From positions 1 through 63,705 of the forward strand of contig CANGYY010000010.1 in NCBI GenBank assembly GCA_947458585.1: a DNA stretch of 63,705 nucleotides. Reading direction: 5' to 3'. Positions 16,660 to 25,702 of this stretch are shown in pieces. The position numbers and the translations under genes were made by a program. A model generated the notes under the pieces. The model had not been told where the DNA came from, searched no databases, and saw nothing but the letters and a program-made list of their open reading frames with translations. The stretch is from Cyclobacteriaceae bacterium (GTDB lineage Bacteria > Bacteroidota > Bacteroidia > Cytophagales > Cyclobacteriaceae). The first letter of the stretch is position 1. Each line of letters starts with the position of its first letter.

Positions 16660-19041
16660 TTACTGTTTGATTCGGTAAGTAAAGGTTAGGTTTGTCTGCC
16701 GCAAAACCATTTGGGACTCTCCTTCTGTAAAGAAATTACTCCCTTCCGTAATGTAGCGGTTGATTCGAGAATTGAGCACATCGGCTACATTTAAAATCAA
16801 GGTTCCCCGTTGATTTAAGATTTTTTTGCTGGCAGAAAGGTCTAGAAAGAAGATTCCTTTTTGAACACCTTGAGCGGTTTTTCTCCGAGCTTCGTAATTT
16901 CCCCGTACCTGTAAATCCCAGCCCTTTGGCAGCGTAAATCGGGAACTCTGTCGAAACAACATCGAGGTGGTGGTGGCTTGAAAATTTTGGTTCAAGTTGC
17001 TTCCATCCACTTTGGCATAAAAGAAGTTGGCATTGAAGTCCAGCTTCCACCAGGAGTTGGCTACATAGTCTCCACTAAATTCCAACCCATAGGAATCTTC
17101 CCCCACCAAGTTGTAGGGAGCAGTGACGGAGAAGCCATTGTCTCCCACCGTTCGGATGCGCTGGATTTTATCTTGGGTGCTTCGGTAGTACACGGTTGAA
17201 AATAGGGTGCTTTTTTCGAGATAAAGGATGTGCCCTAACTCATAAGAATCTGTAAACTCAGGGTTGAGGTTGGGATTACCTGAAAAAAAATTGCGCTGAT
17301 CGGAGAAGGTCACATAGGGGCTGAGGTCATTGTATACTGGGCGTCTGATACGACGACTGTAGCTCAACTGGAAGGCATTTTTTTCATTGGCCTTGTAGTT
17401 CAGGTGCCCGCTGGGGAACAGGTTGGTGTAGGATCTCGGATTGGACTCTTTGGTTTCTACCAATCGGGTTTCTATGTCCGTATACTCCGCTCTGAGCCCA
17501 GCTTGGTAGCTCCATTTTGCGCGTTCATTCCCTACGATTCCATAAAATGCCAATATATTTTCGTCGTAGAGGAATACATTGTCCAAGCCATCGATGGTCT
17601 CAAAATTTCCAGACTCCTGCTTCTCCTGAACTAGGTAGTCGTTTTCCATTTCTCGAAAGCTGGTACGAATTCCGGTCTCGATCTTGCCTTTGCTGGCAAA
17701 GGGTTGCGTATAATCAACCTGAAGCAGGTATTGGTTTTCGTATTCATCATTCAAGGAGGTCTGAGTTAAGGCTCCTTTGGGCAGGGCTGAAGAAAATACA
17801 TTGTAGGAGTTTTGAGTAAAAAGTTGGTTTGACCGTTCCCAGTAGTTGAGGTAGGTAAAGGAAGCATTCAACTCTTTTCCTTTTTGGTCAAAACGCTTTT
17901 TAAAGTTTAAGATGGCCTCTTTGTTGGGTTCGTCCTCGGTTTCATCCTGTCTACGTAGTGTATAACCCAGGTAGTTGTCCAAGGTGTTGACGTAATCCTC
18001 GTAGCGGATGTCTGTAATCCGATGTGCGTCACTTCTCCGCCATACATAGGAGGCGGTAAGGATGCTCTGCTCACTAAAGAAATAATCCAAGCCTGCTCTC
18101 AGGCTATTGTTGAGACTGTTTACGGTGGAAGTTGATCGCTGCTGAAGGAGTAAGGCGCTGAACTCCTCTTGGTATACTTCCTGGTACAATTTGCTTCTGC
18201 CCGGGCTAACCCGATTGGCCAGTCCATAATTGACAAACCAGTTGATTCGATTTTTACGGTAATTCAGGTTGGCTGTCAGTCCGAGGTTGAGAGGCGAACC
18301 AAGAATCACTTCTCCCGATCCATTGAATCCTTGTTTGCTGTCTTTTTTAAGAATGATGTTGATGACCCCAGCCATCCCTTCGGCCTCGTACCTGGCGGAG
18401 GGATTGGTGATTACTTCCACCCGTTCCACCAAGTTGGCAGGAAGCTGACGAAGTCCACTGCTGCCTTTGAAACTCACCAAACCCGAAGGCTTCCCATCGA
18501 TGAGGATGCGTACATTCGCCGATCCTCTCAAGCGTACATTTCCATCCGGGTCTACGGCCACAGAAGGAAGATTCATGAGGATATCGGAGGCATTCCCTCC
18601 TGCATTGGCGAGGTCCTTGCCTACATTGAATACCCGCTTATCCAGCGAGAGTTCCATCAAGGTTTTCTCTCCCTGCACCACCACTTCATCCAAGTCTGCA
18701 GTGCTGGATTGTAGGGAAATGGTACCTAAGTCGACTGTATTTTGCTTGGGGCTTAATGTGAATACGGAGGATTTGAGGGCTTCGAATCCCATAAATTCCA
18801 CCAAAGCATAAAAGGTTCCAAGCGGTAAGTCTACCTCGAAATCCCCTTTTTCGTTAGCAATTCCCCCGCTCACTAGGCTGTCTTTTTGGGTGTACACGCC
18901 CACGGTTGCAAAAGGGAGTGGGCTGGCCTTTCCGCTTTCCTGAACAGTTCCCCGCAACTTCCCTTTCTGCTGGGCTACTAGGTCATGTATCGGAACAAAA
19001 AGTGCCGCAAAAAAGAAAAGGCTAAGGCAAAAAGGTTTCAT
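16660..19041 (-). CDS. TonB-dependent-receptor-like outer-membrane beta-barrel protein
   Basis: I start at the ATG at 19041 (MKPFC, about 793 aa), six codons inside the longest frame, because it opens directly into a good signal peptide ending DLVAQ. A CarboxypepD_reg-like domain follows (GTVQESGKASPLPFATVGVY), then a plug-like part (LDEVVVQGEK, RLRGSANVRILIDGKPSG, PSARYEAEGMAGVINIILKK). The barrel carries the phrase RRIRRPVYNDLSPYV of the outer-membrane beta-barrel family 3 type. This subfamily has no SusD partner and its cargo is usually unknown. DUF5916 follows 23 bp downstream, so the two may share a transcript. Confidence 0.88.
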   Translation of the reverse strand: MKPFCLSLFFFAALFVPIHDLVAQQKGKLRGTVQESGKASPLPFATVGVYTQKDSLVSGGIANEKGDFEVDLPLGTFYALVEFMGFEALKSSVFTLSPKQNTVDLGTISLQSSTADLDEVVVQGEKTLMELSLDKRVFNVGKDLANAGGNASDILMNLPSVAVDPDGNVRLRGSANVRILIDGKPSGLVSFKGSSGLRQLPANLVERVEVITNPSARYEAEGMAGVINIILKKDSKQGFNGSGEVILGSPLNLGLTANLNYRKNRINWFVNYGLANRVSPGRSKLYQEVYQEEFSALLLQQRSTSTVNSLNNSLRAGLDYFFSEQSILTASYVWRRSDAHRITDIRYEDYVNTLDNYLGYTLRRQDETEDEPNKEAILNFKKRFDQKGKELNASFTYLNYWERSNQLFTQNSYNVFSSALPKGALTQTSLNDEYENQYLLQVDYTQPFASKGKIETGIRTSFREMENDYLVQEKQESGNFETIDGLDNVFLYDENILAFYGIVGNERAKWSYQAGLRAEYTDIETRLVETKESNPRSYTNLFPSGHLNYKANEKNAFQLSYSRRIRRPVYNDLSPYVTFSDQRNFFSGNPNLNPEFTDSYELGHILYLEKSTLFSTVYYRSTQDKIQRIRTVGDNGFSVTAPYNLVGEDSYGLEFSGDYVANSWWKLDFNANFFYAKVDGSNLNQNFQATTTSMLFRQSSRFTLPKGWDLQVRGNYEARRKTAQGVQKGIFFLDLSASKKILNQRGTLILNVADVLNSRINRYITEGSNFFTEGESQMVLRQTNLTFTYRIKQ

Positions 19042-19215
19042 AGGTTTAGAATTTGGCATATAGGTTAGACCCAGAACGAATACTCAAGTTGAAGGGTCCT
19101 TCCTAATTGGAGCAATTCAAGACCAACCTACATTAAAATTTAGCCTGAACAACTCATATTTTGACAAGTGGAAAAAATTAGGGCCAAGCTTCCCTCCATT
19201 TAAGTGGAAACGAGC

Positions 19216-20007
19216 TTAATTCATGGCATGGAGCAGTTGCAGGACGATTCCAGCGGAATTGATAGCTGCAGGGCGTACAAATTGATTGAAACTCACTCGG
19301 GCTACTTGATTGGCATTGTCGCTGCAGCTGCGCAGGACCACAAAGGGTACTCCCAAGGTTCTACACAAGTGTGCCACGGCGGCACCTTCCATCTCTGTGG
19401 CCAGTGCTTGGTAGTCGGTATACAATTGTGTAGCTGTGGTCGGATTGCTCACAAACACATCTGCTGTCGCAATTACACCCGAGAACACCCGCGGAGCACG
19501 GTTGGAAATGGATAGAAACGTGACCTTTTTGGCTGCTGCTTCGGCTTGCTTGACCAATACGGAATCGGAATGGATGTATAGGTCTTCATATCGCCCACCA
19601 GAAAGTTTGCGGAAGGGAGAAACCTTAAATCCTAGGGAGTCAATCTGTCCAAAATCTGTTTGCACCAGCTTAGTACCGATGACCAGATCTCCTGGCAAGG
19701 ACTCGGGATGCAAACCTCCCGCCACTCCGGTGAAGATGAGTTGCTTCGGTGTAAAATGATCCAGAAGTATCGCGGTGCTGTAGGCGGCATTTACTTTGCC
19801 TACACCTGATTTGGCGATGACCACCGCTTGCCCTTTTAAGTTGCCCGTGTAGAAGGTCAATCCCCCATACTGTTCTTCTTTTTTGTCCTTTAAGGAATCC
19901 AACAAAATGGCGATTTCCTGATCCAGAGCTCCCAAAACCGCGGTGCGTTGTGCCGCAGCACCTAGGGAAAGAAAGAGGAAAAGAAGGACGAGTGAAAGTG
20001 ATTTCAT
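19216..20007 (-). CDS. Exported 5'-methylthioadenosine/S-adenosylhomocysteine nucleosidase
   Basis: This 263-aa protein is an MTAN/phosphorylase-superfamily enzyme that would cleave the glycosidic bond of MTA, SAH or related nucleosides and release adenine. Key residues are visible: Glu31 in ALDQE, SGVGKVNAA at 67-75, GVAGG at 94-98, Glu207 in MEGAAVAHLC and Asp230 in SCSDNA, matching the catalytic Glu/Asp set of E. coli MTAN. Unlike the cytosolic enzyme it begins with a clear signal peptide (to AAAQ, residue 20), so it should act in the periplasm. Its ATG overlaps the stop of the purine permease gene (ATGA), which suggests that released base is taken up by that permease. Confidence 0.9.
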   Translation of the reverse strand: MKSLSLVLLFLFLSLGAAAQRTAVLGALDQEIAILLDSLKDKKEEQYGGLTFYTGNLKGQAVVIAKSGVGKVNAAYSTAILLDHFTPKQLIFTGVAGGLHPESLPGDLVIGTKLVQTDFGQIDSLGFKVSPFRKLSGGRYEDLYIHSDSVLVKQAEAAAKKVTFLSISNRAPRVFSGVIATADVFVSNPTTATQLYTDYQALATEMEGAAVAHLCRTLGVPFVVLRSCSDNANQVARVSFNQFVRPAAINSAGIVLQLLHAMN

Positions 20008-21299
20008 AGGGCTAAAAAGAAAATCGAAAGTAGGCTAATCCAAATTAAAATGGGGTGAATTTCTTTCCTTTTTCCTGCGGCGAACTTCAAAAAGGTGTAG
20101 GAGATAAATCCAAATGAGATGCCGATGGACAAACTGTAGGTGAAAGGGATGAGGACTAGGGTCAAAAAGGAGGGAAGGGCTTCTTCTGGATCTTTCCAAT
20201 TGATTTGGGTGAGGGGCAAGACCATAAAGGAACCTACCAGCACCAAGGCGATGGAACTTGCAATAGCAGGAATAATGGATAGGAGCGGAGAGAAAAATAA
20301 GAAAGGAATGAAAAGAAGTCCTGCAGTGATGGCAGTAAGTCCTGTTCTACCCCCTGCAGAAATTCCCACTGCTGACTCGATGTAGGCGGTACCCGAGCTG
20401 CTGCCCACCAATCCTGCCACAAGTGTAGCTAAGGAATCCGTAAGCAAGGATTTTTGCATGTTCTGAGGGTTGCCCTCCGCATCTTTGAGCCCAGAAGCCT
20501 CTGCCAAGCCGACAAAGGTGCTGATCCCATCAAATAGCAGGGTGAAGGTAAATACAAAAATCACGGGCAGGTAGCTGTAGCGCAAGGAGCCGATTAGGTC
20601 AGCTTTTCCCACCAAGCTGAAGTCTGGCCAAGCGAAAATTCCGGTGTAATTGACGAGTGTAGCCACTCCGCCAGAAATCTCCTTGGTATCTCCCCACCAG
20701 CGGCCAATCGGCCAGGCGAGCAAGGTGGTAAAAGCAATCCCAAAAAGAAGGGCGCCCGGAACTTTCCGAAGTGTCAAGGCTCCAGTGAAGAGCAGTCCCG
20801 CAAGAAAAGTGAGCGTGGCAGGGTCCTTGAAAGAAGCCATGCTCACCAAAGTGGCAGGATTGGCTACGATAAAATGGGCATTTTGAAAGCCGATAAAGCA
20901 GATAAATAGTCCAATGCCTGCGGAGACGGCATGGCGGAGGGAACTGGGAATGGCACGGATGATTTTTTCCCGGGTATTGAATATGGAGAGGAGTAGAAAT
21001 AAAACCCCGGACCAAAATACTGCTCCCAAAGCTTCTTCAATCGTCAGTCCAAAGCCCAACACGGCGGTGTAGGCAAAAAAGGCATTGATGCCCATGCCTG
21101 GAGCTACTACAATGGGGTTTTTGGCATAGAGTCCCATCATCAAGCTGCCAAAGGATGACACCAACACCGTTGCGGTAACTACGGCAGAAAAGGGCATTCC
21201 TGTCACCGAAAGGATCGCTGGATTGACGATGATGATGTAAAAACAGGCTAAAAAGGTGCTGACTCCTGCAAGGATTTCGGTTTTGGTGCTCGACTTCAT
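20004..21299 (-). CDS. NCS2/AzgA-like purine base permease
   Basis: I choose the ATG at 21299 (MKSSTKTEILAG, 431 aa); the upstream part of the frame is repeat-rich intergenic sequence and not protein-like. The protein has about 12 hydrophobic segments and AzgA-type phrases: AGVSTFLACFYIIIVNP at the start, APGMGINAFFAY, and SSSGTAYIESAVGISAGGRTG around residues 300-320. Family members import adenine, guanine or hypoxanthine with protons. It is translationally coupled to an exported nucleosidase through a 4-bp overlap. Substrate assignment to adenine rests on that context and is inference. Confidence 0.9.
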   Translation of the reverse strand: MKSSTKTEILAGVSTFLACFYIIIVNPAILSVTGMPFSAVVTATVLVSSFGSLMMGLYAKNPIVVAPGMGINAFFAYTAVLGFGLTIEEALGAVFWSGVLFLLLSIFNTREKIIRAIPSSLRHAVSAGIGLFICFIGFQNAHFIVANPATLVSMASFKDPATLTFLAGLLFTGALTLRKVPGALLFGIAFTTLLAWPIGRWWGDTKEISGGVATLVNYTGIFAWPDFSLVGKADLIGSLRYSYLPVIFVFTFTLLFDGISTFVGLAEASGLKDAEGNPQNMQKSLLTDSLATLVAGLVGSSSGTAYIESAVGISAGGRTGLTAITAGLLFIPFLFFSPLLSIIPAIASSIALVLVGSFMVLPLTQINWKDPEEALPSFLTLVLIPFTYSLSIGISFGFISYTFLKFAAGKRKEIHPILIWISLLSIFFLAL

Positions 21300-21351
21300 G
21301 GCCTCAAAATAGATAAAGCCATCCGAGATAAAAAAATAAATAGGATAATCA

Positions 21352-21378
21352 GTCCACAGTCGACGGTCCACAGACGAC
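21352..21378. repeat. Dispersed intergenic word (GTCCAC/GTCGAC type)
   Basis: The stretch between the permease start and porT contains GTCCAC, GTCGAC and GGTCCAC words. They are the reverse complement of the GTGGACCGTCGAC-type words at 21445 and resemble those at 31211 and 50773. It is non-coding. Confidence 0.5.
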
Positions 21379-21444
21379 AGCAAGCTAGCATTCAACTAAA
21401 ATATCGTGCAAATAGCAACTCCTGCTTGAGAACTACAATCCGCG

Positions 21445-21471
21445 GTGGACTTTCGACCGTCGACCGTTGAC
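21445..21471. repeat. Dispersed intergenic word (GTGGAC...GTTGAC type)
   Basis: The words GTGGAC and GACCGTCGACCGTTGAC stand 12 bp after the porT stop, in inverse orientation to the copy at 21352. The pair could form a long imperfect hairpin across the 184-bp gap. The same vocabulary recurs at 31211 and 50773. Confidence 0.5.
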
Positions 21472-21482
21472 TAAAAAATAAG

Positions 21483-22286
21483 TTACTGAAAATTGAGTAA
21501 AATAGTAATTCCCTTTCTACGAAGGGATTCGATTGCATTTTGAATTTCGGGAGAGTTTTTTTCCGCGATGTAGAGGTTGTTGATGCCATGCGAGAAGCGG
21601 ATTTCAGGCGCAAATTTGAAGTATTTGAAGTAAATCTCAAATCCCATCCCAGCTTCCACAGTAAAATCCCGACCGGCAGTCACGATGGGGTCCAGGTTAA
21701 TCTCTTCTTGGGCTTTGGTATTGAACAGGTAACTCCCACCCGCCACAAAGAACATTCGGGTATTGTTGAAGCGCATGGATCGGTACTTAAAGACTACGGG
21801 GAGTTCCACCATAGTCGCTTCATTGACCAATTCTTCGCTCCGGTAGCCTAGACTGGGTAAGGCAGTATTGTCAGGGCCAGTTGGAGTGCTTGCCGTCGTT
21901 CCGTCAAAATAGTTGACATCTACCTTGTACTCATAAAAACCGATTTTCGGAGTGAAAATCAGGTTGACCTGATCGTGAAAGCGCAGAATCCCAATAAAAC
22001 CCAAGGAAAATCCTGGGGTGAACTTGGGGAAAATGGAATGGATGGCATTGTTGGCAGGAATTGCTGGATTTAAAAATTCCGGAGAGTAGCGGAGCTGGTA
22101 GCTCGCGGTATGCATGCCCAGAAAGAATCCGTAGGAAGTGAATTTATCATCAGAGCCCGAATTGTTGGTCAATCCAAAATACCCTTGGGCATTACTTTGG
22201 GCCACCACGCACCCCAACAGGAGGCTGAGGACAATTATTTTTGCCCTACGTAGATGGAACTGATGCCAAAAGTGAGTGGTTTGCAT
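21483..22286 (-). CDS. porT: PorT-family type IX secretion / gliding protein
   Basis: The predicted product is 267 aa. A hydrophobic export segment (residues about 17-33, [18 protein letters not shown]) is followed by antiparallel barrel-like strands ([56 protein letters not shown]). The sequence style and position directly after ubiE match PorT/SprT of Bacteroidota, a membrane protein needed for T9SS secretion. The only in-frame ATG puts 52 bp of overlap with ubiE, and the first 15 residues are unusually polar for a signal peptide, so the true start may differ. A T9SS cargo candidate lies at 28975. Confidence 0.8.
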   Translation of the reverse strand: MQTTHFWHQFHLRRAKIIVLSLLLGCVVAQSNAQGYFGLTNNSGSDDKFTSYGFFLGMHTASYQLRYSPEFLNPAIPANNAIHSIFPKFTPGFSLGFIGILRFHDQVNLIFTPKIGFYEYKVDVNYFDGTTASTPTGPDNTALPSLGYRSEELVNEATMVELPVVFKYRSMRFNNTRMFFVAGGSYLFNTKAQEEINLDPIVTAGRDFTVEAGMGFEIYFKYFKFAPEIRFSHGINNLYIAEKNSPEIQNAIESLRRKGITILLNFQ

Positions 22287-22957
22287 ACGGTGCTGTGAAA
22301 GCCAACTTTTTTTAATACTGCTAGAAAATCTTCTCCATCGGGGAAGGCCGCTACGGACTCTGGAAGGTAAGTATAGGCAGAATTGTCTTTGGATACAATT
22401 TTCCCGATTTGAGGAAGAATCACGCTAGAATAAAATCCATAGGCTTGTTTCATGGGAAATGCCTTGGGCTTACTAAATTCAAGAATGACGGTTTTTCCTC
22501 CAGGCTTCAACACGCGGTACATGTCAGCCAATCCTTTTTCCAAATTTTCAAAGTTCCGAACTCCAAAAGAAACGATGACTGCATCGAATTTATTGTCTTC
22601 AAACAGGAGACCTTCCGAATCTCCCAGCAGCATTTCAATTTTATCTTGAAGGCCTCGCTTGACCATTTTTTTGCGCCCTTCGGAAAGCATGCCCTCCGAA
22701 ATGTCCACTCCGATGATCTTGTCTGGATTTAACGCCAATGCTTCAAGGGCAAAATCCCCTGTTCCCGTAGCAATGTCTAAGATTAATTTTGGGGAATCTT
22801 TTTTCAGTTGGCGAACCGCTTTTTTTCTCCAAATGATGTCAATCCCCAAGCTCAGCACATGATTCAATAAATCGTATTTGGGGCTGATGTTATTAAACAT
22901 TTCAGCGACCTGCTCTTTTTTGGGATCTAATTTATCTTTGTAGGGTACTACGGACAT
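22235..22957 (-). CDS. ubiE: Demethylmenaquinone methyltransferase
   Basis: I start at the ATG at 22957 (MSVVPYKD, 240 aa), the normal family length; the longer frame runs into the engB promoter region. It is a class I SAM methyltransferase with the UbiE/MenG signatures: [20 protein letters not shown] at the N terminus, the SAM-binding [14 protein letters not shown] near residue 65, GVDISEGML, and [14 protein letters not shown]. In a Bacteroidota cell it makes menaquinone by C-methylating demethylmenaquinone. It overlaps the start of porT and is divergent from engB. Confidence 0.94.
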   Translation of the reverse strand: MSVVPYKDKLDPKKEQVAEMFNNISPKYDLLNHVLSLGIDIIWRKKAVRQLKKDSPKLILDIATGTGDFALEALALNPDKIIGVDISEGMLSEGRKKMVKRGLQDKIEMLLGDSEGLLFEDNKFDAVIVSFGVRNFENLEKGLADMYRVLKPGGKTVILEFSKPKAFPMKQAYGFYSSVILPQIGKIVSKDNSAYTYLPESVAAFPDGEDFLAVLKKVGFHSTVCKPLTFGISSIYVGQK

Positions 22958-23053
22958 CACGATTCTTCTTTGGTGGCACAATATTACTACACAAACCCGA
23001 GGAATCGAAAATTGTTGTCCTAGTTTGGGCAAGATGCTTCCAAAATAAAAGCC

Positions 23054-23061
23054 TACTTTTG
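23054..23061 (+). promoter_or_regulatory. -7 box upstream of engB
   Basis: TACTTTTG is an exact match to TAnnTTTG and ends 17 bp before the engB ATG. The nearest upstream TTTG is 26 bp away, rather long for the -33 element. Confidence 0.55.
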
Positions 23062-23078
23062 TGTCCAAGAATTGAATT

Positions 23079-23693
23079 ATGATCCGAAAAGCAACCTTTT
23101 TAGTCAGTAATAGCGACCTCACGAAGTGTCCCAAACCGGATCGGGCAGAAATTGCCTTTATCGGACGTTCCAATGTGGGAAAGAGTTCCTTGATCAACAT
23201 GCTCACTGGAGTGAAGGAACTGGCAAAGACCTCCCAAAAACCAGGTAAGACCCAGTTGATTAATCACTTTACCATTGATGACCGCTGGTACCTGGTGGAT
23301 TTACCGGGCTATGGATTTGCCAAAGTCAGCAAGGATAAGAAGGTGAAATGGGAGAAAATGATCAGTGAATACCTCACCACGCGTACCAATCTTTGCGGAG
23401 TGTTTGTATTGATTGATAGCCGCCTAGAACCACAAACCATCGATTTGGAGTTTCTCAACTGGTGTGGAGAAGAAGATGTGCCTTTTGTGGTGGCCTTTAC
23501 CAAAGCAGATAAGCAGTCTAAAACTCAGACGGATCGTAATGTGAAGGCTTTTCTGAATAAGTTGGTAGAAATTTTTGGGGATACCCCAGATTACTTTGTG
23601 ACCTCGGCCGAGAAAGGACAGGGGAAAGAAGCAGTCGTCCAGTACCTAACGGACTTGGTCGCCGAATTTGAATCCCAACGCGCAACTCGCTAG
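23079..23693 (+). CDS. engB: Ribosome-biogenesis GTPase EngB/YsxC
   Basis: This 204-aa GTPase of the TrmE-Era-EngA-YihA-Septin class helps assemble the large ribosomal subunit. The G motifs are all present: G1 GRSNVGKS at 29-36, G3 DLPG at 74-77 (in [11 protein letters not shown]), G4 TKAD at 141-144 and a G5-like TSAEKG near 180. Length is normal for the family. An exact -7 box sits just upstream, and the divergent neighbour is ubiE. Downstream the DUF5606 gene has its own -7 box and starts 37 bp later. Confidence 0.96.
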   Translation: MIRKATFLVSNSDLTKCPKPDRAEIAFIGRSNVGKSSLINMLTGVKELAKTSQKPGKTQLINHFTIDDRWYLVDLPGYGFAKVSKDKKVKWEKMISEYLTTRTNLCGVFVLIDSRLEPQTIDLEFLNWCGEEDVPFVVAFTKADKQSKTQTDRNVKAFLNKLVEIFGDTPDYFVTSAEKGQGKEAVVQYLTDLVAEFESQRATR

Positions 23694-23700
23694 AATCGTT

Positions 23701-23708
23701 TATATTTG
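23701..23708 (+). promoter_or_regulatory. -7 box upstream of DUF5606 gene
   Basis: TATATTTG is an exact TAnnTTTG match immediately after the engB stop and 22 bp before the ATG at 23731. A TTTG lies 30 bp further up, too far for a standard -33. Confidence 0.55.
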
Positions 23709-23730
23709 TTCCCGAAAGAATTAATCCCCT

Positions 23731-24153
23731 ATGAATTTTAAAGACATTGCATCCGTTGCTGGAAAGCCAGGATTGTACAAAATCATCAAACCGACCCGTT
23801 CAGGAGTGATTTTGGAAGCGCTAGATGAGAAAAAGTCCAAGTTGGTAGCCGGCATGTCCATGCGGGTATCTGTATTGAGTGATATTTCGATTTACACGCT
23901 TACTGAAGAAGGTGCAGCACCTTTGGAGTCGGTGATGAAAAAAATCGAATCCACCTACAAAGGTGACACCGGAGTAGATGCCACCGCCTCCGATGCCGAG
24001 TTGCGTGCATTTTTAAAATCAGTACTACCTGAATTTGATCAGGACCGCGTTTACGTGTCCGATATCAAAAAGCTCAACGCCTGGTACTTGCTCATTCACA
24101 AGAATTGCCCTGAGGTGTTTCAAGAAAGCACTGCTACCGAAAAAGAAGCTTAA
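23731..24153 (+). CDS. DUF5606 protein
   Basis: This 140-aa soluble protein has the hallmarks of DUF5606: N-terminal FKDIASVAGKPGLYKIIKPT, then SGVILEALDE and MRVSVLSDISIYT. An acidic helical C-terminal half includes LRAFLKSVLPEFDQDRVY. The family is conserved in Bacteroidota and its function is unknown; the first half is beta-rich and resembles a small barrel. It has its own promoter box and is closed by a strong terminator, so it is probably a single-gene transcript. No signal peptide. Confidence 0.88.
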   Translation: MNFKDIASVAGKPGLYKIIKPTRSGVILEALDEKKSKLVAGMSMRVSVLSDISIYTLTEEGAAPLESVMKKIESTYKGDTGVDATASDAELRAFLKSVLPEFDQDRVYVSDIKKLNAWYLLIHKNCPEVFQESTATEKEA

Positions 24154-24158
24154 TTTAG

Positions 24159-24184
24159 AGCCCCGTACCTTCGGGGCTTTTTTT
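24159..24184 (+). terminator. Intrinsic terminator after DUF5606 gene
   Basis: The stem AGCCCCG / CGGGGCT closes a 6-nt loop (TACCTT) and is followed by seven T. It begins 6 bp after the stop codon. Confidence 0.9.
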
Positions 24185-24190
24185 ATCTTG
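24184..24190 (+). promoter_or_regulatory. Possible start-proximal -7 box (TATCTTG)
   Basis: TATCTTG lies at the end of the terminator T-run, 4 bp before the ATG at 24195. The same word precedes the SDR gene (40553) at nearly the same distance. If active it would give an almost leaderless mRNA; it deviates from TAnnTTTG, so this is tentative. Confidence 0.3.
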
Positions 24191-24194
24191 TATC

Positions 24195-24509
24195 ATGAAT
24201 TCCCTGACCGAAGAAACCTACGCGCTAGTCACCCAGGAGCTGTCACTTCCAGCACCTCAGGAGGGGTTTGACGAAGCCAAAGCGGTATTCCTGCTTACTC
24301 AGGCGGTGCGCCAGCTCCTAGATCAAAACCTGGAACGGCTTCTTCAAATTTGCTACCGGATAGATTTGTCAGAAAATCTGCTCAAAAAAATCCTTGCTGA
24401 ATCTCCCCCTGAGCTCCTTGCCTCAGATCTGGCGCAAGCCTTGTGGGACCGGCAGAAACAAAAAATCGTACTCAGAAAACGCTACTCAGAAACGGAGGAT
24501 TCCGAGTAA
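24195..24509 (+). CDS. Small helical protein of unknown function
   Basis: The predicted product is 104 aa, acidic overall, with no signal peptide or membrane segment. It appears almost wholly alpha-helical (leucine-rich AVRQLLDQNLERLLQICYRI, then LLKKILAE) and ends in a basic/acidic tail. I do not recognise the family. The start is supported by its position just after a terminator and a TATCTTG box. Codon use matches the neighbours, so I take it as real, possibly a cytosolic regulator or adaptor; no function can be assigned. Confidence 0.65.
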   Translation: MNSLTEETYALVTQELSLPAPQEGFDEAKAVFLLTQAVRQLLDQNLERLLQICYRIDLSENLLKKILAESPPELLASDLAQALWDRQKQKIVLRKRYSETEDSE

Positions 24510-24544
24510 GTCAGAGGTCATTTTTTTCCTTCCGAGGGATTGCG

Positions 24545-24552
24545 TATGTTTC
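24545..24552 (+). promoter_or_regulatory. -7-like box upstream of the TIM-barrel gene
   Basis: TATGTTTC differs from TAnnTTTG only at the last base and ends 17 bp before the ATG at 24570. It supports that start rather than the TTG at 24540. Confidence 0.4.
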
Positions 24553-24569
24553 GTTCAAATCTCTTTTTT

Positions 24570-25691
24570 ATGGCAAATCCCATTTGGATCATGACCTCCG
24601 CTTTTGATCAACTCAGTTTGGAGGAGACAATCGATAAAGCACTTCAAATCGGTGTTCAAGGCTTGGATCTCTGCGTTTTCCGAAAGGATAGCACACGCAA
24701 TGACTTTGTGGCCACTCACTTGGATTACCAAAACTTCGGTCCAGCAGAAGCCCATCGACTTCTAGAAAAATTTAATCAGGCCTCTCTTCGACTTTCTTTG
24801 GGAGCTTTTGAAAACCTGATTGGAGGAGATCCTGTCCAGCGCGTCCACAATCAAAATCACCTGCTCCGCTTGATTCGTATGGCCTATCTCCTTGGCGGAG
24901 ATGAAAATGACATTACGGTGGGCACCTTTGTGGGCTACAATCACGAATTGGGTAATCAGGAGGGGGGATTTGAAAAAAATCTGTTGGAATACCGGCGGAT
25001 ATTTGGCCCAATCATCCGCTACGCAGCCAGTCTGGGGGTCACCGTGGTCTATGAGAATTGCCCCATGGAAGGCTGGAGGAGTTCGGGATTTACCGGCACC
25101 TTCAACAACCTGTCTGGGGTGTTGGCAGCGCGCAAATTGATGTATGAGCTTGTTCCCGAAAAAAACCACGGAGAGATCTACGACCCTTCCCATGATGTAT
25201 GGCAGCACACCGATCCACTAGCCGTGATCCAACATACCGATATGGCCCGAGTACGGCGAATTCATGTCAAATCCACGCGAAATGTGTCCGATCCCTTCTG
25301 GGGAAATATGTATCCTTTACAGGCCATTCGGCCCGAATGGGCAGAAAAGGTGGGGATTACGTCTAGCAAAAATCCCTGGGATCGCCACCATTACGAGGCT
25401 ACCCTGCCAGGTTTTGGGTTAGGGGATTCGATGGATTGGAGAGCTTTTGTTGGGTTGGTGCGAGCCAAAGGATTTACGGGACCTTTTGAGATTGAAAATG
25501 AAGCCCTTCTTTCCAAGCAAACGGGCAGCATGGGCGCCATTGTTCAGGGCTGTAAAGCTGCCGTGCAGAATTTGGCTCCGCTACTCTGGGAATTGACCGA
25601 GGAGGGATGGGTGTACCCTCAAGGTGCACATCAGCCCCTGAAAGACTTGGGAAGGAAGGATGTTCCGTTGCTGACGATGGATCAGTTGTAA
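24570..25691 (+). CDS. Xylose-isomerase-like TIM-barrel protein (sugar phosphate isomerase/epimerase family)
   Basis: From the ATG at 24570 the protein is 373 aa (MANPIWIMTSAFDQLSLEE). Features of the AP endonuclease 2/xylose-isomerase-like fold are visible: ALQIGVQGLDLCVFR near the start, VVYENCPMEGW with a metal-ligand Glu, EIYDPSHDVWQHTDP with Asp and His, RRIHVKSTR, and FEIENEALL. These are the usual divalent-metal Glu/Asp/His positions. It is likely a cytosolic sugar isomerase or epimerase, but the substrate cannot be read from sequence or neighbours. No signal peptide in the chosen frame. Convergent with rnhA, 11 bp away. Confidence 0.85.
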   Translation: MANPIWIMTSAFDQLSLEETIDKALQIGVQGLDLCVFRKDSTRNDFVATHLDYQNFGPAEAHRLLEKFNQASLRLSLGAFENLIGGDPVQRVHNQNHLLRLIRMAYLLGGDENDITVGTFVGYNHELGNQEGGFEKNLLEYRRIFGPIIRYAASLGVTVVYENCPMEGWRSSGFTGTFNNLSGVLAARKLMYELVPEKNHGEIYDPSHDVWQHTDPLAVIQHTDMARVRRIHVKSTRNVSDPFWGNMYPLQAIRPEWAEKVGITSSKNPWDRHHYEATLPGFGLGDSMDWRAFVGLVRAKGFTGPFEIENEALLSKQTGSMGAIVQGCKAAVQNLAPLLWELTEEGWVYPQGAHQPLKDLGRKDVPLLTMDQL

Positions 25692-25702
25692 GGGAAAAAA
25701 TA

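Noticed and set aside
21300..21395. N-terminal extension of the purine permease
   Set aside because: The 32 extra residues come from repeat-bearing intergenic DNA and do not resemble the family N terminus.
22958..23206. N-terminal extension of UbiE
   Set aside because: It would make the enzyme 83 residues longer than normal and run through the engB promoter and first codons.
24540..24569. Upstream TTG start for the TIM-barrel protein
   Set aside because: It would add a pseudo signal (MRMFRSNLFF) that overlaps a -7-like box; family members start near MANPIW.
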